A stretch of 24,338 bases of DNA, taken from Micavibrio_B sp048498395 (GTDB lineage: Bacteria; Pseudomonadota; Alphaproteobacteria; Micavibrionales; Micavibrionaceae). This document shows positions 1 to 6,870 of this stretch, piece after piece (the stretch's first letter is position 1; each line of letters opens with the position of its first letter). The DNA is taken from contig JBEHYB010000029.1 of NCBI GenBank assembly GCA_048498395.1, positions 1 through 24,338 on the forward strand. Reading direction: 5' to 3'. The position numbers and the translations under genes are program-made. The notes under the pieces are model-generated. The model made no database searches, was not told where the DNA came from, and was given only the letters and a program-made list of their open reading frames with translations.

Positions 1-1
1 C

Positions 2-685
2 TTCACGAGAATATGGCGCGAGATCCAGGTCGCTGCTTCTATCGGCGGTGTCGATCCGTCCGCCAATCCGCGCCTGCGCTCGGCTCTCGCCGAAGCGCGC
101 CAGAACAATATGACGAATGATCGTATCAAGCGTTCGATCGATGCGGGGACCGGCAATGGCGATACGTCCAATTATGTCCAGATGAGATATGAGGGATACG
201 GCAGCGGCGGTGTCGCGATCATCGTCGAGGCGCTGACCGATAATAAGAACAGGACCGCCGGTGAAGTCCGCGCGGCGTTTTCAAAACTTGGCGGCAATCT
301 CGGCGAGACCGGCTCTGTCGGTTTTATGTTCGACCATGTGGGCCGCATTGCCTATCCTCTGGAGAAAGCGTCTGCCGATGCGATGTTCGAGGCCGCGCTG
401 GACGCAGGGGCTGACAACGTGGAGACGACCGATGACGGCCACGAAATTACAACATCGACAAGCGATTTAATGGCTGTGGCAGAAGCGTTGGAGGCGAAGT
501 TCGGTCCTCCGGCTGAATCCGGCATGACATGGAAGCCGAACGTGATGTCGCCGGTCGATGCTGAAACGGCGCAGAATATTCTGAAACTCGTCGACCTTCT
601 CGAGGACAGCGACGACGTGCAGAAGGTCTACACGAATTTTGAAGTATCCGAAGCCGATATGCAGAAACTGATTGCGAATGGTTGA
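2..685 (+). CDS. yebC: YebC/PmpR-family protein, 5' truncated
   Basis: The frame is open from base 2, so the N-terminus lies outside the window; 227 residues are visible and end at TGA 683-685. The first visible residues (FTRIWREIQVAASIGG, then DPSANPRLR) match the conserved N-terminal region of YebC, so probably only about 20-25 residues are missing. The family comprises cytoplasmic proteins of about 240-250 residues; some members act as transcriptional regulators and others help ribosomes through proline stretches. The ATG at 110 is internal, because family homology continues upstream of it. The gene precedes the ruv genes, a common bacterial arrangement. Its last 8 bases overlap the next gene, which implies translational coupling. 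Identity is confident; the exact role in this organism is not. Confidence 0.93.
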   Translation, partial: FTRIWREIQVAASIGGVDPSANPRLRSALAEARQNNMTNDRIKRSIDAGTGNGDTSNYVQMRYEGYGSGGVAIIVEALTDNKNRTAGEVRAAFSKLGGNLGETGSVGFMFDHVGRIAYPLEKASADAMFEAALDAGADNVETTDDGHEITTSTSDLMAVAEALEAKFGPPAESGMTWKPNVMSPVDAETAQNILKLVDLLEDSDDVQKVYTNFEVSEADMQKLIANG

Positions 686-1298
686 TGCGGTTTTACGGCA
701 GCTTAAAGGATTGCGCCGTAAAGCGGATAAAACCTATTATCATCCTGATCTTCGCAAAATTGCGGCTCAGACCGGCATAAACCATTCTCTCGCGGAAGAA
801 CTATGGGCCGAAGGATCTCACCCGGCCCGTCACATCGCGATCCTGATCGCCGACCCTGAAAAAATAACCAGTAAATTTCTTGAAGGCTGGGTCAGGGATC
901 TTGATAGCTGGGATCTTTGTGATGGATTCACCGGCAGGCTGGTCAGATACTGCAAATTTGCCGAGAAAAAAGCTGTCGAATGGGCCGATCGAAATCCTGA
1001 ATTTGAAAAACGTGCCGGATTTGCATTGGCGGCGCAGATGGCCTGGGAAAAGAATGATTATCCGGATCAGTTTTTTATCGATTACCTGGATCTTATCGAG
1101 AAGCATTCAGTCGATGACCGCTATTTTGTCAAAAAAGCCGTCAACTGGACTTTGCGGGATATCGGCAAGAGAAATCCCAAATTAAAAAAGCATGCACTTT
1201 TGCTTGCTAAAAAACTGCAGAAGTCTGACAATAAAACGGCCCGATGGGTCGGCACATCTGAAATCAAGGAAATCGTTAATGCGCATTCTCGGGATTGA
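678..1298 (+). CDS. AlkD-like DNA alkylation repair protein (HEAT-like repeats)
   Basis: The 206-residue product resembles the DNA alkylation repair family (PF08713, AlkD/AlkC-like), in which helical HEAT-like repeats cradle DNA and remove alkylated bases without base flipping. The stretch WVRDLDSWDLCDGF (residues 71-84) carries W78 and D82 with the spacing of the Trp109/Asp113 pair of Bacillus cereus AlkD. A later KKAVNWTLRDIGKRNP (152-167) supplies W157, a candidate for the third aromatic residue (Trp187). ATG 678 is preferred over an in-frame TTG at 672. No clear ribosome site precedes it, so translation probably depends on coupling to yebC, whose last 8 bases it overlaps. It overlaps ruvC by 20 bases. 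Family is fairly sure; substrate and catalytic competence are inferred. Confidence 0.85.
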   Translation: MVDAVLRQLKGLRRKADKTYYHPDLRKIAAQTGINHSLAEELWAEGSHPARHIAILIADPEKITSKFLEGWVRDLDSWDLCDGFTGRLVRYCKFAEKKAVEWADRNPEFEKRAGFALAAQMAWEKNDYPDQFFIDYLDLIEKHSVDDRYFVKKAVNWTLRDIGKRNPKLKKHALLLAKKLQKSDNKTARWVGTSEIKEIVNAHSRD

Positions 1299-1800
1299 TC
1301 CCGGTCTTGAACATACGGGATGGGGGATCATTGAATCCGCCGGATCGCGTATTTCCTTTATCGCCGCCGGGGTCATCAACACGAATCCCAAAGACCCGAT
1401 TGCGTCCCGCCTTGTTAAAATCGATGCCGAGCTTGGGATTCTCATGGAAAAATGGAAGCCTGAGAGTGCCGCCGTCGAGGAGACTTTCGTTAACAAAAAT
1501 GCGGCTTCTTCGTTGAAACTCGGTCAGGCGCGGGGAATCGCCCTCCTGGTGCCGGCGCGGCTCGGGCTTCAGGTGGCCGAATATTCGACGAATCTCGTCA
1601 AAAAGTCGGTCGTGGGCAACGGCCATGCCGATAAAAACCAGATCGGCATGATGGTCAGGATGCTTTTACCTAATTGTGGGGAACTCAAAGAAGACGCGGC
1701 CGACGCATTGGCAGTTGCGATATGCCATGCGCATCATGCACAATCAAACCAGATGATTCTAAGTCAAACCCGTCATTCCGGCGGAAGCCGGAATCTTTAA
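1279..1800 (+). CDS. ruvC: Crossover junction endodeoxyribonuclease RuvC
   Basis: RuvC resolves Holliday junctions by symmetric nicking, working with the RuvAB branch-migration motor. The 173-residue product has the length of the E. coli enzyme and begins MRILGIDPGLEHTGWG. The four acidic residues are in place: D7, E67 (in AVEETF), D139 and D142 (in EDAADAL). The LKLGQARG motif is at residues 79-86. ATG 1279 is chosen because AAGGA lies about 9 bases upstream and the protein starts exactly at the RNase H-fold strand. Longer in-frame starts near 1192 would lie deep in the preceding gene. The C-terminal tail (QTRHSGGSRNL, 163-173) is encoded by the first half of an intergenic palindromic element, so the original stop was probably lost. 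Catalysis should not be affected. Confidence 0.97.
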   Translation: MRILGIDPGLEHTGWGIIESAGSRISFIAAGVINTNPKDPIASRLVKIDAELGILMEKWKPESAAVEETFVNKNAASSLKLGQARGIALLVPARLGLQVAEYSTNLVKKSVVGNGHADKNQIGMMVRMLLPNCGELKEDAADALAVAICHAHHAQSNQMILSQTRHSGGSRNL

Positions 1801-1839
1801 CTTTAATGGCTGAAAGATCCCGGCCTTCGCCGGGATGAC
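1772..1839. repeat. Paired palindromic element, copy 1 (ruvC-ruvA)
   Basis: Two hairpins face each other inside GTCAT...ATGAC ends. The left stem ATTCCGGC (1775-1782) pairs with 1787-1794 and is followed by TTTA. The right stem ATCCCGGC (1817-1824) pairs with 1829-1836. The left half encodes the last residues of RuvC. The right-hand 26 bases are identical to those of copy 2. Confidence 0.9.
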
Positions 1840-1850
1840 AAGGAAGTGCA

Positions 1851-2480
1851 ATGTTCGCCAAACTTACCGGAAAGATCGATACGCTGTTTCAGGACAGCCT
1901 GATCCTCGATGTGAACGGGGTTGGGTATCATGTTTTTGCCAGTGGCCGGACGCTGGGCGTTATAGGCGGTACAGGCGATCCCGTGTCCCTGCTGATTGAA
2001 ACCCATATCAGGGAAGATCATATCCATCTTTATGGTTTCGCGAGTGCGTCCGAGCGCGACTGGTTTAAAATCCTGACGAGTGTTCAAGGCGTGGGCGCAA
2101 GATCAGGCCTTGCGATTTTAACCGCCTGTCCGCCTGATAAACTAGTTCTCGCGATTGCCGCGAACGATGTCCAGATCCTGCGTCAGGCGGAAGGTGTCGG
2201 TCCGAAGCTCGCGACGCGGATCGTATCCGAGCTTAAGGATAAAGTTCAGAATATGAATGTTGGTGCGGTGGTTACCCCCCTCCCGACCTCCCTCCTTAAA
2301 AGGGGTGAGGGGAATAAAGCTTTACCAAGTCTAGATCAGGATGCGGTATCTGCGCTTGTGAATTTGGGTTACGGGCGCACCGAAGCATTCTCTGCCGTGA
2401 TGAATGTCCGCCAGAAGTCAAATGACAATGTAACCGTCGAAACGCTGATTACACAGGCCCTGAAAGAGTTGTCGGCATGA
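1851..2480 (+). CDS. ruvA: Holliday junction branch migration protein RuvA
   Basis: RuvA binds four-way junctions as a tetramer and loads RuvB rings on opposite arms. The 209-residue product has the family layout: an OB-fold N-domain (about 1-64, with NGVGYHV 22-28 and HLYGF 59-63), two helix-hairpin-helix motifs (VQGVGARSGLAIL 78-90 and AEGVGPKLATRIV 113-125), a flexible linker, and a C-terminal RuvB-contacting domain (about 161-209). AGGAAG at 1841-1846 is a good ribosome site for ATG 1851. The linker segment TPLPTSLLKRGEGN (about 142-155) is encoded by a G/C-rich near-palindrome and looks inserted. A paired palindromic element separates the gene from ruvC. Confidence 0.96.
   Translation: MFAKLTGKIDTLFQDSLILDVNGVGYHVFASGRTLGVIGGTGDPVSLLIETHIREDHIHLYGFASASERDWFKILTSVQGVGARSGLAILTACPPDKLVLAIAANDVQILRQAEGVGPKLATRIVSELKDKVQNMNVGAVVTPLPTSLLKRGEGNKALPSLDQDAVSALVNLGYGRTEAFSAVMNVRQKSNDNVTVETLITQALKELSA
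2274..2313. repeat. G/C-rich near-palindrome inside ruvA
   Basis: A pyrimidine tract (CCCCCCTCCC onward) is followed by AAAAGGGGTGAGGGG, so the outer CCCCTC and GAGGGG arms can pair around CTCCTT/AAAAGG. It is read in frame as the domain II-III linker of RuvA and differs from the intergenic paired-palindrome family. Similar C-rich/G-rich palindromes are common as dispersed repeats in bacteria; whether this is one needs a genome search. Confidence 0.55.
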
Positions 2481-2492
2481 TATATAATTTTC

Positions 2493-2559
2493 GTCATTCC
2501 GGCGAAGGCCGGAATCTTTTGGATATGCGGATGAAGATCCCGGCCTTCGCCGGGATGAC
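2493..2559. repeat. Paired palindromic element, copy 2 (ruvA-ruvB)
   Basis: Same architecture as copy 1: a left hairpin ATTCCGGC/GCCGGAAT followed by CTTTT, then a right hairpin ATCCCGGC/GCCGGGAT ending in ATGAC. It fills nearly the whole gap between ruvA and ruvB, leaving room for the ribosome site AGGGG at about 2564-2568. Confidence 0.9.
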
Positions 2560-2573
2560 GGCTAGGGGTTACA

Positions 2574-3599
2574 ATGTCTAAAACAAATGAACTCTCATCT
2601 ACTTTGGGCGAAGATGAATTGCTGGATGAAAACCAGATCAGGCCGCAGACGCTTGCCGATTTCGTCGGACAGAAAGCTTTGCGCGAAAATCTGAGCGTCT
2701 TTATCAAGGCGGCAAAAGCGCGCAAGGACGTGCTCGATCACGTTTTATTATTCGGCCCGCCGGGTTTGGGCAAAACCACGCTGGCGCAGATTGTGGCGCG
2801 CGAACTTGGCGTTGGATTCCGTGCGACATCGGGCCCCGTCATCGCGCGGGCTGGCGATCTCGCAGCATTGCTGACCAATCTTCAGCCGCATGACGTTTTA
2901 TTTATCGACGAGATTCATCGGCTCAATCCCGCCGTCGAGGAAATTCTTTACCCGGCGATGGAAGATCGCAAGCTCGACCTGATGATCGGTGAGGGGCCGG
3001 CGGCGCGTTCCGTCCAGATCGACCTGCCGCCATTCACACTCGTTGGTGCGACGACACGAAGCGGTTTGCTGACCAATCCGCTGCGCGACCGTTTCGGCAT
3101 TCCGCTTCGCCTTGAATTTTACGACCATGATGAGCTGACGGCAATCGTCAAGCGTATCGCGGGGGTTATCAAGGTCGCGATCACGGAAGACGGCGCTCTG
3201 GAAATCGCAAGGCGTTCGCGCGGCACACCGCGTCTCGCGGGCCGTCTGACGCGCCGGGTTCGGGATTTTTCCGATGTTTCGGGTTCAGCCAAAATTGATG
3301 CTAAAACGGCCGATATCGCGCTTAGAAAACTCGATGTTGACGCGACGGGTCTTGATACGATGGACCGCCGTTACCTGAAATGCATCGCCGAGAAATATGC
3401 GGGCGGACCGGTCGGTATTGAAACGCTTGCCGCCATCCTGGCCGAGCAGCGCGATGTGATCGAGGATGTGGTCGAGCCATATCTGCTGCAGCAGGGGCTG
3501 ATCCAACGGACCCCGAGAGGACGTGTCCTGTCGGCGGAAGGTTTCCGCTATCTGGGCCTGAAGCCTGTACAGACCGCCCAGAATTTATTTGATGAATAG
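2574..3599 (+). CDS. ruvB: Holliday junction branch migration helicase RuvB
   Basis: RuvB is the AAA+ hexameric motor that drives branch migration with RuvA. The 341-residue protein has Walker A GPPGLGKT (61-68), Walker B LFIDEIHR (109-116, D112/E113), sensor 1 GATTRSGLL (158-166), the LRDRFG arginine-finger region (170-175) and sensor 2 RGTPR (216-220). A C-terminal winged-helix DNA-binding domain follows (about 262-341, including GGPVGIETLA and the TPRGR wing). Length is normal and no key residue is missing. The start is ATG 2574, with an AGGGG ribosome site a few bases upstream, directly after palindromic element copy 2. The next gene begins 2 bases after its stop. Confidence 0.98.
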   Translation: MSKTNELSSTLGEDELLDENQIRPQTLADFVGQKALRENLSVFIKAAKARKDVLDHVLLFGPPGLGKTTLAQIVARELGVGFRATSGPVIARAGDLAALLTNLQPHDVLFIDEIHRLNPAVEEILYPAMEDRKLDLMIGEGPAARSVQIDLPPFTLVGATTRSGLLTNPLRDRFGIPLRLEFYDHDELTAIVKRIAGVIKVAITEDGALEIARRSRGTPRLAGRLTRRVRDFSDVSGSAKIDAKTADIALRKLDVDATGLDTMDRRYLKCIAEKYAGGPVGIETLAAILAEQRDVIEDVVEPYLLQQGLIQRTPRGRVLSAEGFRYLGLKPVQTAQNLFDE

Positions 3600-3601
3600 A
3601 G

Positions 3602-3919
3602 ATGACAAAGAACGTCAAACTCGTCGTCTACACACCTGTAACCCATGCCGATATCGTGCGCGGGGCTTTGGGCGATGCAGGAGCCGGGGTTATCGGCAAT
3701 TACAGCCATTGTTCCTTCTCAAGCCGGGGCACGGGCCGTTATATAGGGAACGAAAATTCCAGCCCGTTTATTGGAACAAAAGGCACCCTTGAGGCTGCCG
3801 AGGAAGAACGGATCGAGGTTACGGTCGCACGGGACGTGCTGGAGCGGGTGATTTCGGCCATGAAAGCCGTTCATCCCTATGATGAAATAGCCTTCGATAT
3901 CTACCCCCTGGAAAACTGA
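3602..3919 (+). CDS. NIF3/YqfO-type PII-like domain protein
   Basis: This 105-residue protein matches the stand-alone version of the PII/CutA-like domain found inserted in NIF3/YqfO proteins (COG3323). Signature segments are KLVVYTPVTHADIVR (6-20), GAGVIGNYSHCSFSSRGTG (27-45), PFIGTKG (55-61) and VHPYDEIAFDIYPL (90-103). The biochemical function of the family is not established; metal or small-ligand binding is suggested by the fold. The gene starts 2 bases after ruvB and ends 2 bases before ybgC, so it is almost certainly cotranscribed. The start at 3602 gives the family's usual N-terminus. Family assignment is confident; function is unknown. Confidence 0.85.
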   Translation: MTKNVKLVVYTPVTHADIVRGALGDAGAGVIGNYSHCSFSSRGTGRYIGNENSSPFIGTKGTLEAAEEERIEVTVARDVLERVISAMKAVHPYDEIAFDIYPLEN

Positions 3920-3921
3920 AT

Positions 3922-4323
3922 ATGGCCCATCAGATCGATTACCGCGTCTATTACGAAGATACCGATGCCGGGGGCGTTATGTATCACGCGAATCACATCA
4001 AATTCTGCGAACGGGGCAGGACAGAATTCCTGCGGTCGCTCGACATGCAGAATAGCGATTTATATGCAGAAAATGGCGTTTTATTTGTTGTCAGGCACAT
4101 CGAAGCAGACTACTTTAAGCCCGCGCGGCTGGATGATCTGCTGAGCGTCAAAACCGCCCTTCTGACGGTTAAAAACACAAGTTTTTTGATGCAACAGGAT
4201 CTCATAAAGGACGGATCTATTCTGTTCACTATGAAAGTTCTTCTGGTCACCGTGAACGGGGAAGGCAAACCCACGGCCTTGCCGGATAGCATAAAGAATT
4301 TATTTAAAGATCGTTTGGAGTAG
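3922..4323 (+). CDS. ybgC: Tol-Pal-associated acyl-CoA thioesterase YbgC
   Basis: YbgC is a hot-dog-fold acyl-CoA thioesterase usually encoded at the head of the tol-pal operon. The 133-residue product carries the diagnostic block VYYEDTDAGGVMYHANHIKF (residues 9-28), with Y11, D15 and H22 aligning to Tyr14, Asp18 and His25 of E. coli YbgC, followed by CERGRTEFLR. A second conserved stretch, VVRHIEADYFKPARLDD (56-72), is also present. Its stop lies 7 bases before tolQ and its 3' end contains the GGAG (4317-4320) that probably serves tolQ. The substrate may be short- or long-chain acyl-CoA or acyl-ACP; sequence does not decide this. Confidence 0.95.
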   Translation: MAHQIDYRVYYEDTDAGGVMYHANHIKFCERGRTEFLRSLDMQNSDLYAENGVLFVVRHIEADYFKPARLDDLLSVKTALLTVKNTSFLMQQDLIKDGSILFTMKVLLVTVNGEGKPTALPDSIKNLFKDRLE

Positions 4324-4330
4324 TACGCAC

Positions 4331-5128
4331 ATGACCTCGACACCAGAAACCGCCACAACACCAGTTTCCGCAGATGCCCTGAACGGCACGGTCGCCGGGG
4401 CCACGCTGCATCACGACCTGTCCATCTTCGGACTGTTCATGAATGCGGACATGATCGTGAAGTCGGTGATGATCTGCCTGATCTTCATGTCGGTCTGGTG
4501 CTGGACGATCATGCTGCACAAACGTATGACGCTTAAAAAACTGAACCGCCGCGCGGACCGTTTCGAAGACGCGTTCTGGTCGGGCGAGCCGATGGATAAG
4601 CTGTACCAGCGTGTGAAGAAAAGCCCTGCTGATCCTTTGTTATCAACATTTTCCGCAGGTATGGATGAATGGCAGGCCGGCATCGCCGCCGGTATCCCGT
4701 CATCGGAAAGCCTGCAGGCCAGCCTTAAACAACGCGTCGAGCGTTCGATGTCGATCGCGATTATCCGCGAGATGCAGATCCTTGAGCGCGGCATGACATT
4801 CCTCGCGACGACCGGATCGACGGCGACCTTTATCGGTCTCTTTGGTACCGTCTGGGGGATCATGAATTCTTTTACCGCAATCGCCAGCATGAACAACACA
4901 TCGCTTGCAGTTGTCGCGCCGGGTATTGCCGAAGCACTTTTTGCGACAGCGGCAGGTCTCGTCGCCGCTATTCCGGCGATGGTCGGGTATAACGTCTTCT
5001 CGTCGCGCCTTGCACGTTATGCAGATCGCCTGCATGCCTTCGCGACGGAATTCGCGGCGATCATGTCGAGACATCTGGATAGTTCCGACCGCAGCGGTAA
5101 TGGCGCGTCAGCCCGCCGGGTGGCCTAA
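4331..5128 (+). CDS. tolQ: Tol-Pal system proton channel subunit TolQ
   Basis: TolQ is the inner-membrane partner of TolR; together they use the proton gradient to energise TolA during outer-membrane constriction. The 265-residue product has three predicted membrane spans (about 41-63, 155-180 and 197-222) and the MotA/TolQ/ExbB signature GLFGTVWGIM (169-178) and APGIAEALFATAAGL (196-210). A cytoplasmic loop of about 90 residues separates spans 1 and 2, as in the family. The extended N-terminus before span 1 (about 40 residues rich in Thr and Ala) is usual for alphaproteobacterial TolQ. The start at 4331 has GGAG about 10 bases upstream, inside the ybgC end. tolR begins 2 bases after the stop. 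Confidence 0.97.
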   Translation: MTSTPETATTPVSADALNGTVAGATLHHDLSIFGLFMNADMIVKSVMICLIFMSVWCWTIMLHKRMTLKKLNRRADRFEDAFWSGEPMDKLYQRVKKSPADPLLSTFSAGMDEWQAGIAAGIPSSESLQASLKQRVERSMSIAIIREMQILERGMTFLATTGSTATFIGLFGTVWGIMNSFTAIASMNNTSLAVVAPGIAEALFATAAGLVAAIPAMVGYNVFSSRLARYADRLHAFATEFAAIMSRHLDSSDRSGNGASARRVA

Positions 5129-5130
5129 TC

Positions 5131-5571
5131 ATGGCGATGAATGTTCCCACAAAAGGCACGGGCGGCAACAGGGCCTACCGTCCCATGTCCGAGATTAACG
5201 TGACCCCGTTTATCGACGTTATGCTTGTCCTGCTTATCGTCTTTATGGTGACGGCCCCGCTTTTGAATGCGGGAGTTCCCGTCGACCTGCCGAAATCGGA
5301 TGCGACCGCGATTAATGACAAGGATGAAAAGCCTCTGGAAGTTTCGGTTGATAAAAACGGTCAGGCTTTCATCGGTGAAACCAAGGTCAATCGTGAGCAG
5401 TTGATCGCAAAACTTTCAGCGATCACAAATAACGATCTTGAGCGTCGTGTCTTTATCCGCGCTGATACCACCCTTGCTTATGGTGAAGTCATGGGAATTA
5501 TCGGCGCGATTAACAAGGCGGGATACCGCAAAGTTGCTTTGATTTCACAGCCTGCTTCAGGCAAAAAATAA
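5131..5571 (+). CDS. tolR: Tol-Pal system protein TolR
   Basis: TolR pairs with TolQ in the inner-membrane stator and has a periplasmic domain that can contact peptidoglycan. The 146-residue protein has one membrane span at about 23-43, preceded by SEINVTPFIDVMLVLLIVFM (20-39). D29 is the conserved intramembrane aspartate needed for proton transfer in the ExbD/TolR family. The periplasmic part (about 45-146) has the expected VPVDLPKSD segment and the FIRADTTLAYGEVMGII region. Two in-frame ATGs occur at 5131 and 5137; 5131 is taken, and the choice changes only two residues. Confidence 0.97.
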   Translation: MAMNVPTKGTGGNRAYRPMSEINVTPFIDVMLVLLIVFMVTAPLLNAGVPVDLPKSDATAINDKDEKPLEVSVDKNGQAFIGETKVNREQLIAKLSAITNNDLERRVFIRADTTLAYGEVMGIIGAINKAGYRKVALISQPASGKK

Positions 5572-5596
5572 TTTTTCTTCCTGACCGGGAAAGCCT

Positions 5597-6487
5597 ATGT
5601 CCGATAACAGAAAACAACCCGATAAAGGTATGAAAACGCCGCTGACCTATTCAGTCGCGTTTCACATTATCGTGATTTTGCTTGTTATCTTCGGCCTGCC
5701 GCATTTCATGAAAAAAACGGAAATCATTGATGCTGTGCCGATCGATATGGTTGCGGATATTTCCGAGGTGACGACGGCGATCAAGCCGCCGGTCAAAGCG
5801 CCTGAACCCGAGGTTAAAAAAGAAGAGCCGCCGCCAAAAGCGGAACCTCCGAAGCCACAGCCGCCGAAGCAGGCAGCCGAACCTGATCCTGAAGAACTGA
5901 AATCGCCGCCGAAGCCTGACAAGGCTGTTGAGAAGGACGATCTCGCGCCGCCTAAAAAAGTGGAAGAGAAAAAGCCCGAGAAGAAAGTCGTGCCGAAGAA
6001 GGTGACACCGCCGAAGCCGAAGGACGACAAGAAAAAAGACGACACGGAAGATTTCGACAAGCTGTTGCAGAATCTTTCCGATGATAAAACGCCGTCGCCG
6101 GAAACACCGCCGGATGAGAAAAACAAGCTGATGACGGAACCCGCGCCGTCGCCTGACGTTAGCAAATTCTCGGATGTTTTAAGCATCAGCGAGCAGGACG
6201 CGTTGCGCCAACAATTGCAGGGCTGCTGGAATATCAATCCGGGTCTTAAGGACGCGCAGGACCTCGCGGTCGAGGTGAGGGTTGTCGTCAATCCGGACAG
6301 GACCGTCAGCTCTGCGACGATCGTCGATCAGGGCCGTTATAATTCAGATACGTTCTTCCGGGCCATGGCGGACAGCGCGCTGCGCGCCGTCCAGAATCCA
6401 CGCTGCAGCCCGCTCAAGCTGCCTGAGGAAAAATATAATCTCTGGCACAATATGACCGTCGTGTTTGACCCCAAAGATATGTTCTGA
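5597..6487 (+). CDS. tolA: Tol-Pal system inner-membrane-anchored protein TolA
   Basis: TolA spans the periplasm, linking the TolQR motor to TolB/Pal. The 296-residue protein has an N-terminal membrane anchor (about 16-36, YSVAFHIIVILLVIFGLP), a long Pro/Lys/Glu-rich region (about 62-185), and a compact C-terminal domain (about 197-296) resembling TolA domain III/TonB-C. That domain contains two cysteines, C210 in QGCWN and C270 in NPRCSPL, which may form a disulfide as known for TolA domain III. The C-terminal domain is repeated in the next gene. GGGAAAG just upstream could be the ribosome site for ATG 5597. The stop TGA shares one base with the next ATG (TGATG), so the two are coupled. Confidence 0.93.
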   Translation: MSDNRKQPDKGMKTPLTYSVAFHIIVILLVIFGLPHFMKKTEIIDAVPIDMVADISEVTTAIKPPVKAPEPEVKKEEPPPKAEPPKPQPPKQAAEPDPEELKSPPKPDKAVEKDDLAPPKKVEEKKPEKKVVPKKVTPPKPKDDKKKDDTEDFDKLLQNLSDDKTPSPETPPDEKNKLMTEPAPSPDVSKFSDVLSISEQDALRQQLQGCWNINPGLKDAQDLAVEVRVVVNPDRTVSSATIVDQGRYNSDTFFRAMADSALRAVQNPRCSPLKLPEEKYNLWHNMTVVFDPKDMF

Positions 6488-6870
6488 TGAAATGGTTCCT
6501 GGCGTGCATGGCGGTCGCTTTATTAAGTGGATGCGTAATCACACCGCCCGAGCCGCCTTTGACACAGAAAGAGGCAGATACGTTAAAGAGGCAATTGCAG
6601 GCCTGCTGGAATATTGATCCGAGGCTTATGAAGGATGCCGATCATCTGGCCGTTGACCTTAGTGTCAGCATCGATCCAGACCGTACCGTCAGGGCCGTGA
6701 TGATTCACGACAAGAAGCGTTTCCATACGGACCGGGCTTTCCATGCCATGGCGATTTCTGCATTAAAAGCTTTAAATAATCCGCGTTGCAGCCCTTTAAA
6801 ACTGCCGCCAGACAGGTATACTCTCTGGCGGACCCTCGATATTACTTTTGACCCTAAGGACATGCCCTGA
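6487..6870 (+). CDS. Lipoprotein with a stand-alone TolA C-terminal-like domain
   Basis: The 127-residue product has a lipoprotein signal (MKWFLACMAVALLSGC) with lipobox LLSGC and lipidated C16; residue +2 is Val, not Asp, so outer-membrane sorting is likely. After a short proline-rich linker, residues 33-127 align to TolA residues 203-296 of the preceding gene with one single-residue gap and more than half identical positions. Shared segments include CWNI, PDRTV, NPRCSPLKLP and FDPKDM, and both cysteines are kept (C40, C101). This is a tandem duplication in which the domain lost its motor anchor and gained a lipid anchor. It overlaps tolA and tolB by one base each. It might compete with, or dock to, TolA partners such as TolB; that is inference. 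Confidence 0.9.
   Translation: MKWFLACMAVALLSGCVITPPEPPLTQKEADTLKRQLQACWNIDPRLMKDADHLAVDLSVSIDPDRTVRAVMIHDKKRFHTDRAFHAMAISALKALNNPRCSPLKLPPDRYTLWRTLDITFDPKDMP

Noticed and set aside
1772..2559. Repeats near ruvC-ruvA-ruvB as a CRISPR array
   Set aside because: Only two paired hairpins separated by a whole gene, no regular spacers and no cas genes; they belong to the dispersed palindrome family.
5662..6291. Minus-strand Ser/Gly/Phe-rich open frame opposite tolA
   Set aside because: It mirrors the Pro/Lys-rich repeats of TolA and has no domain or ribosome site.
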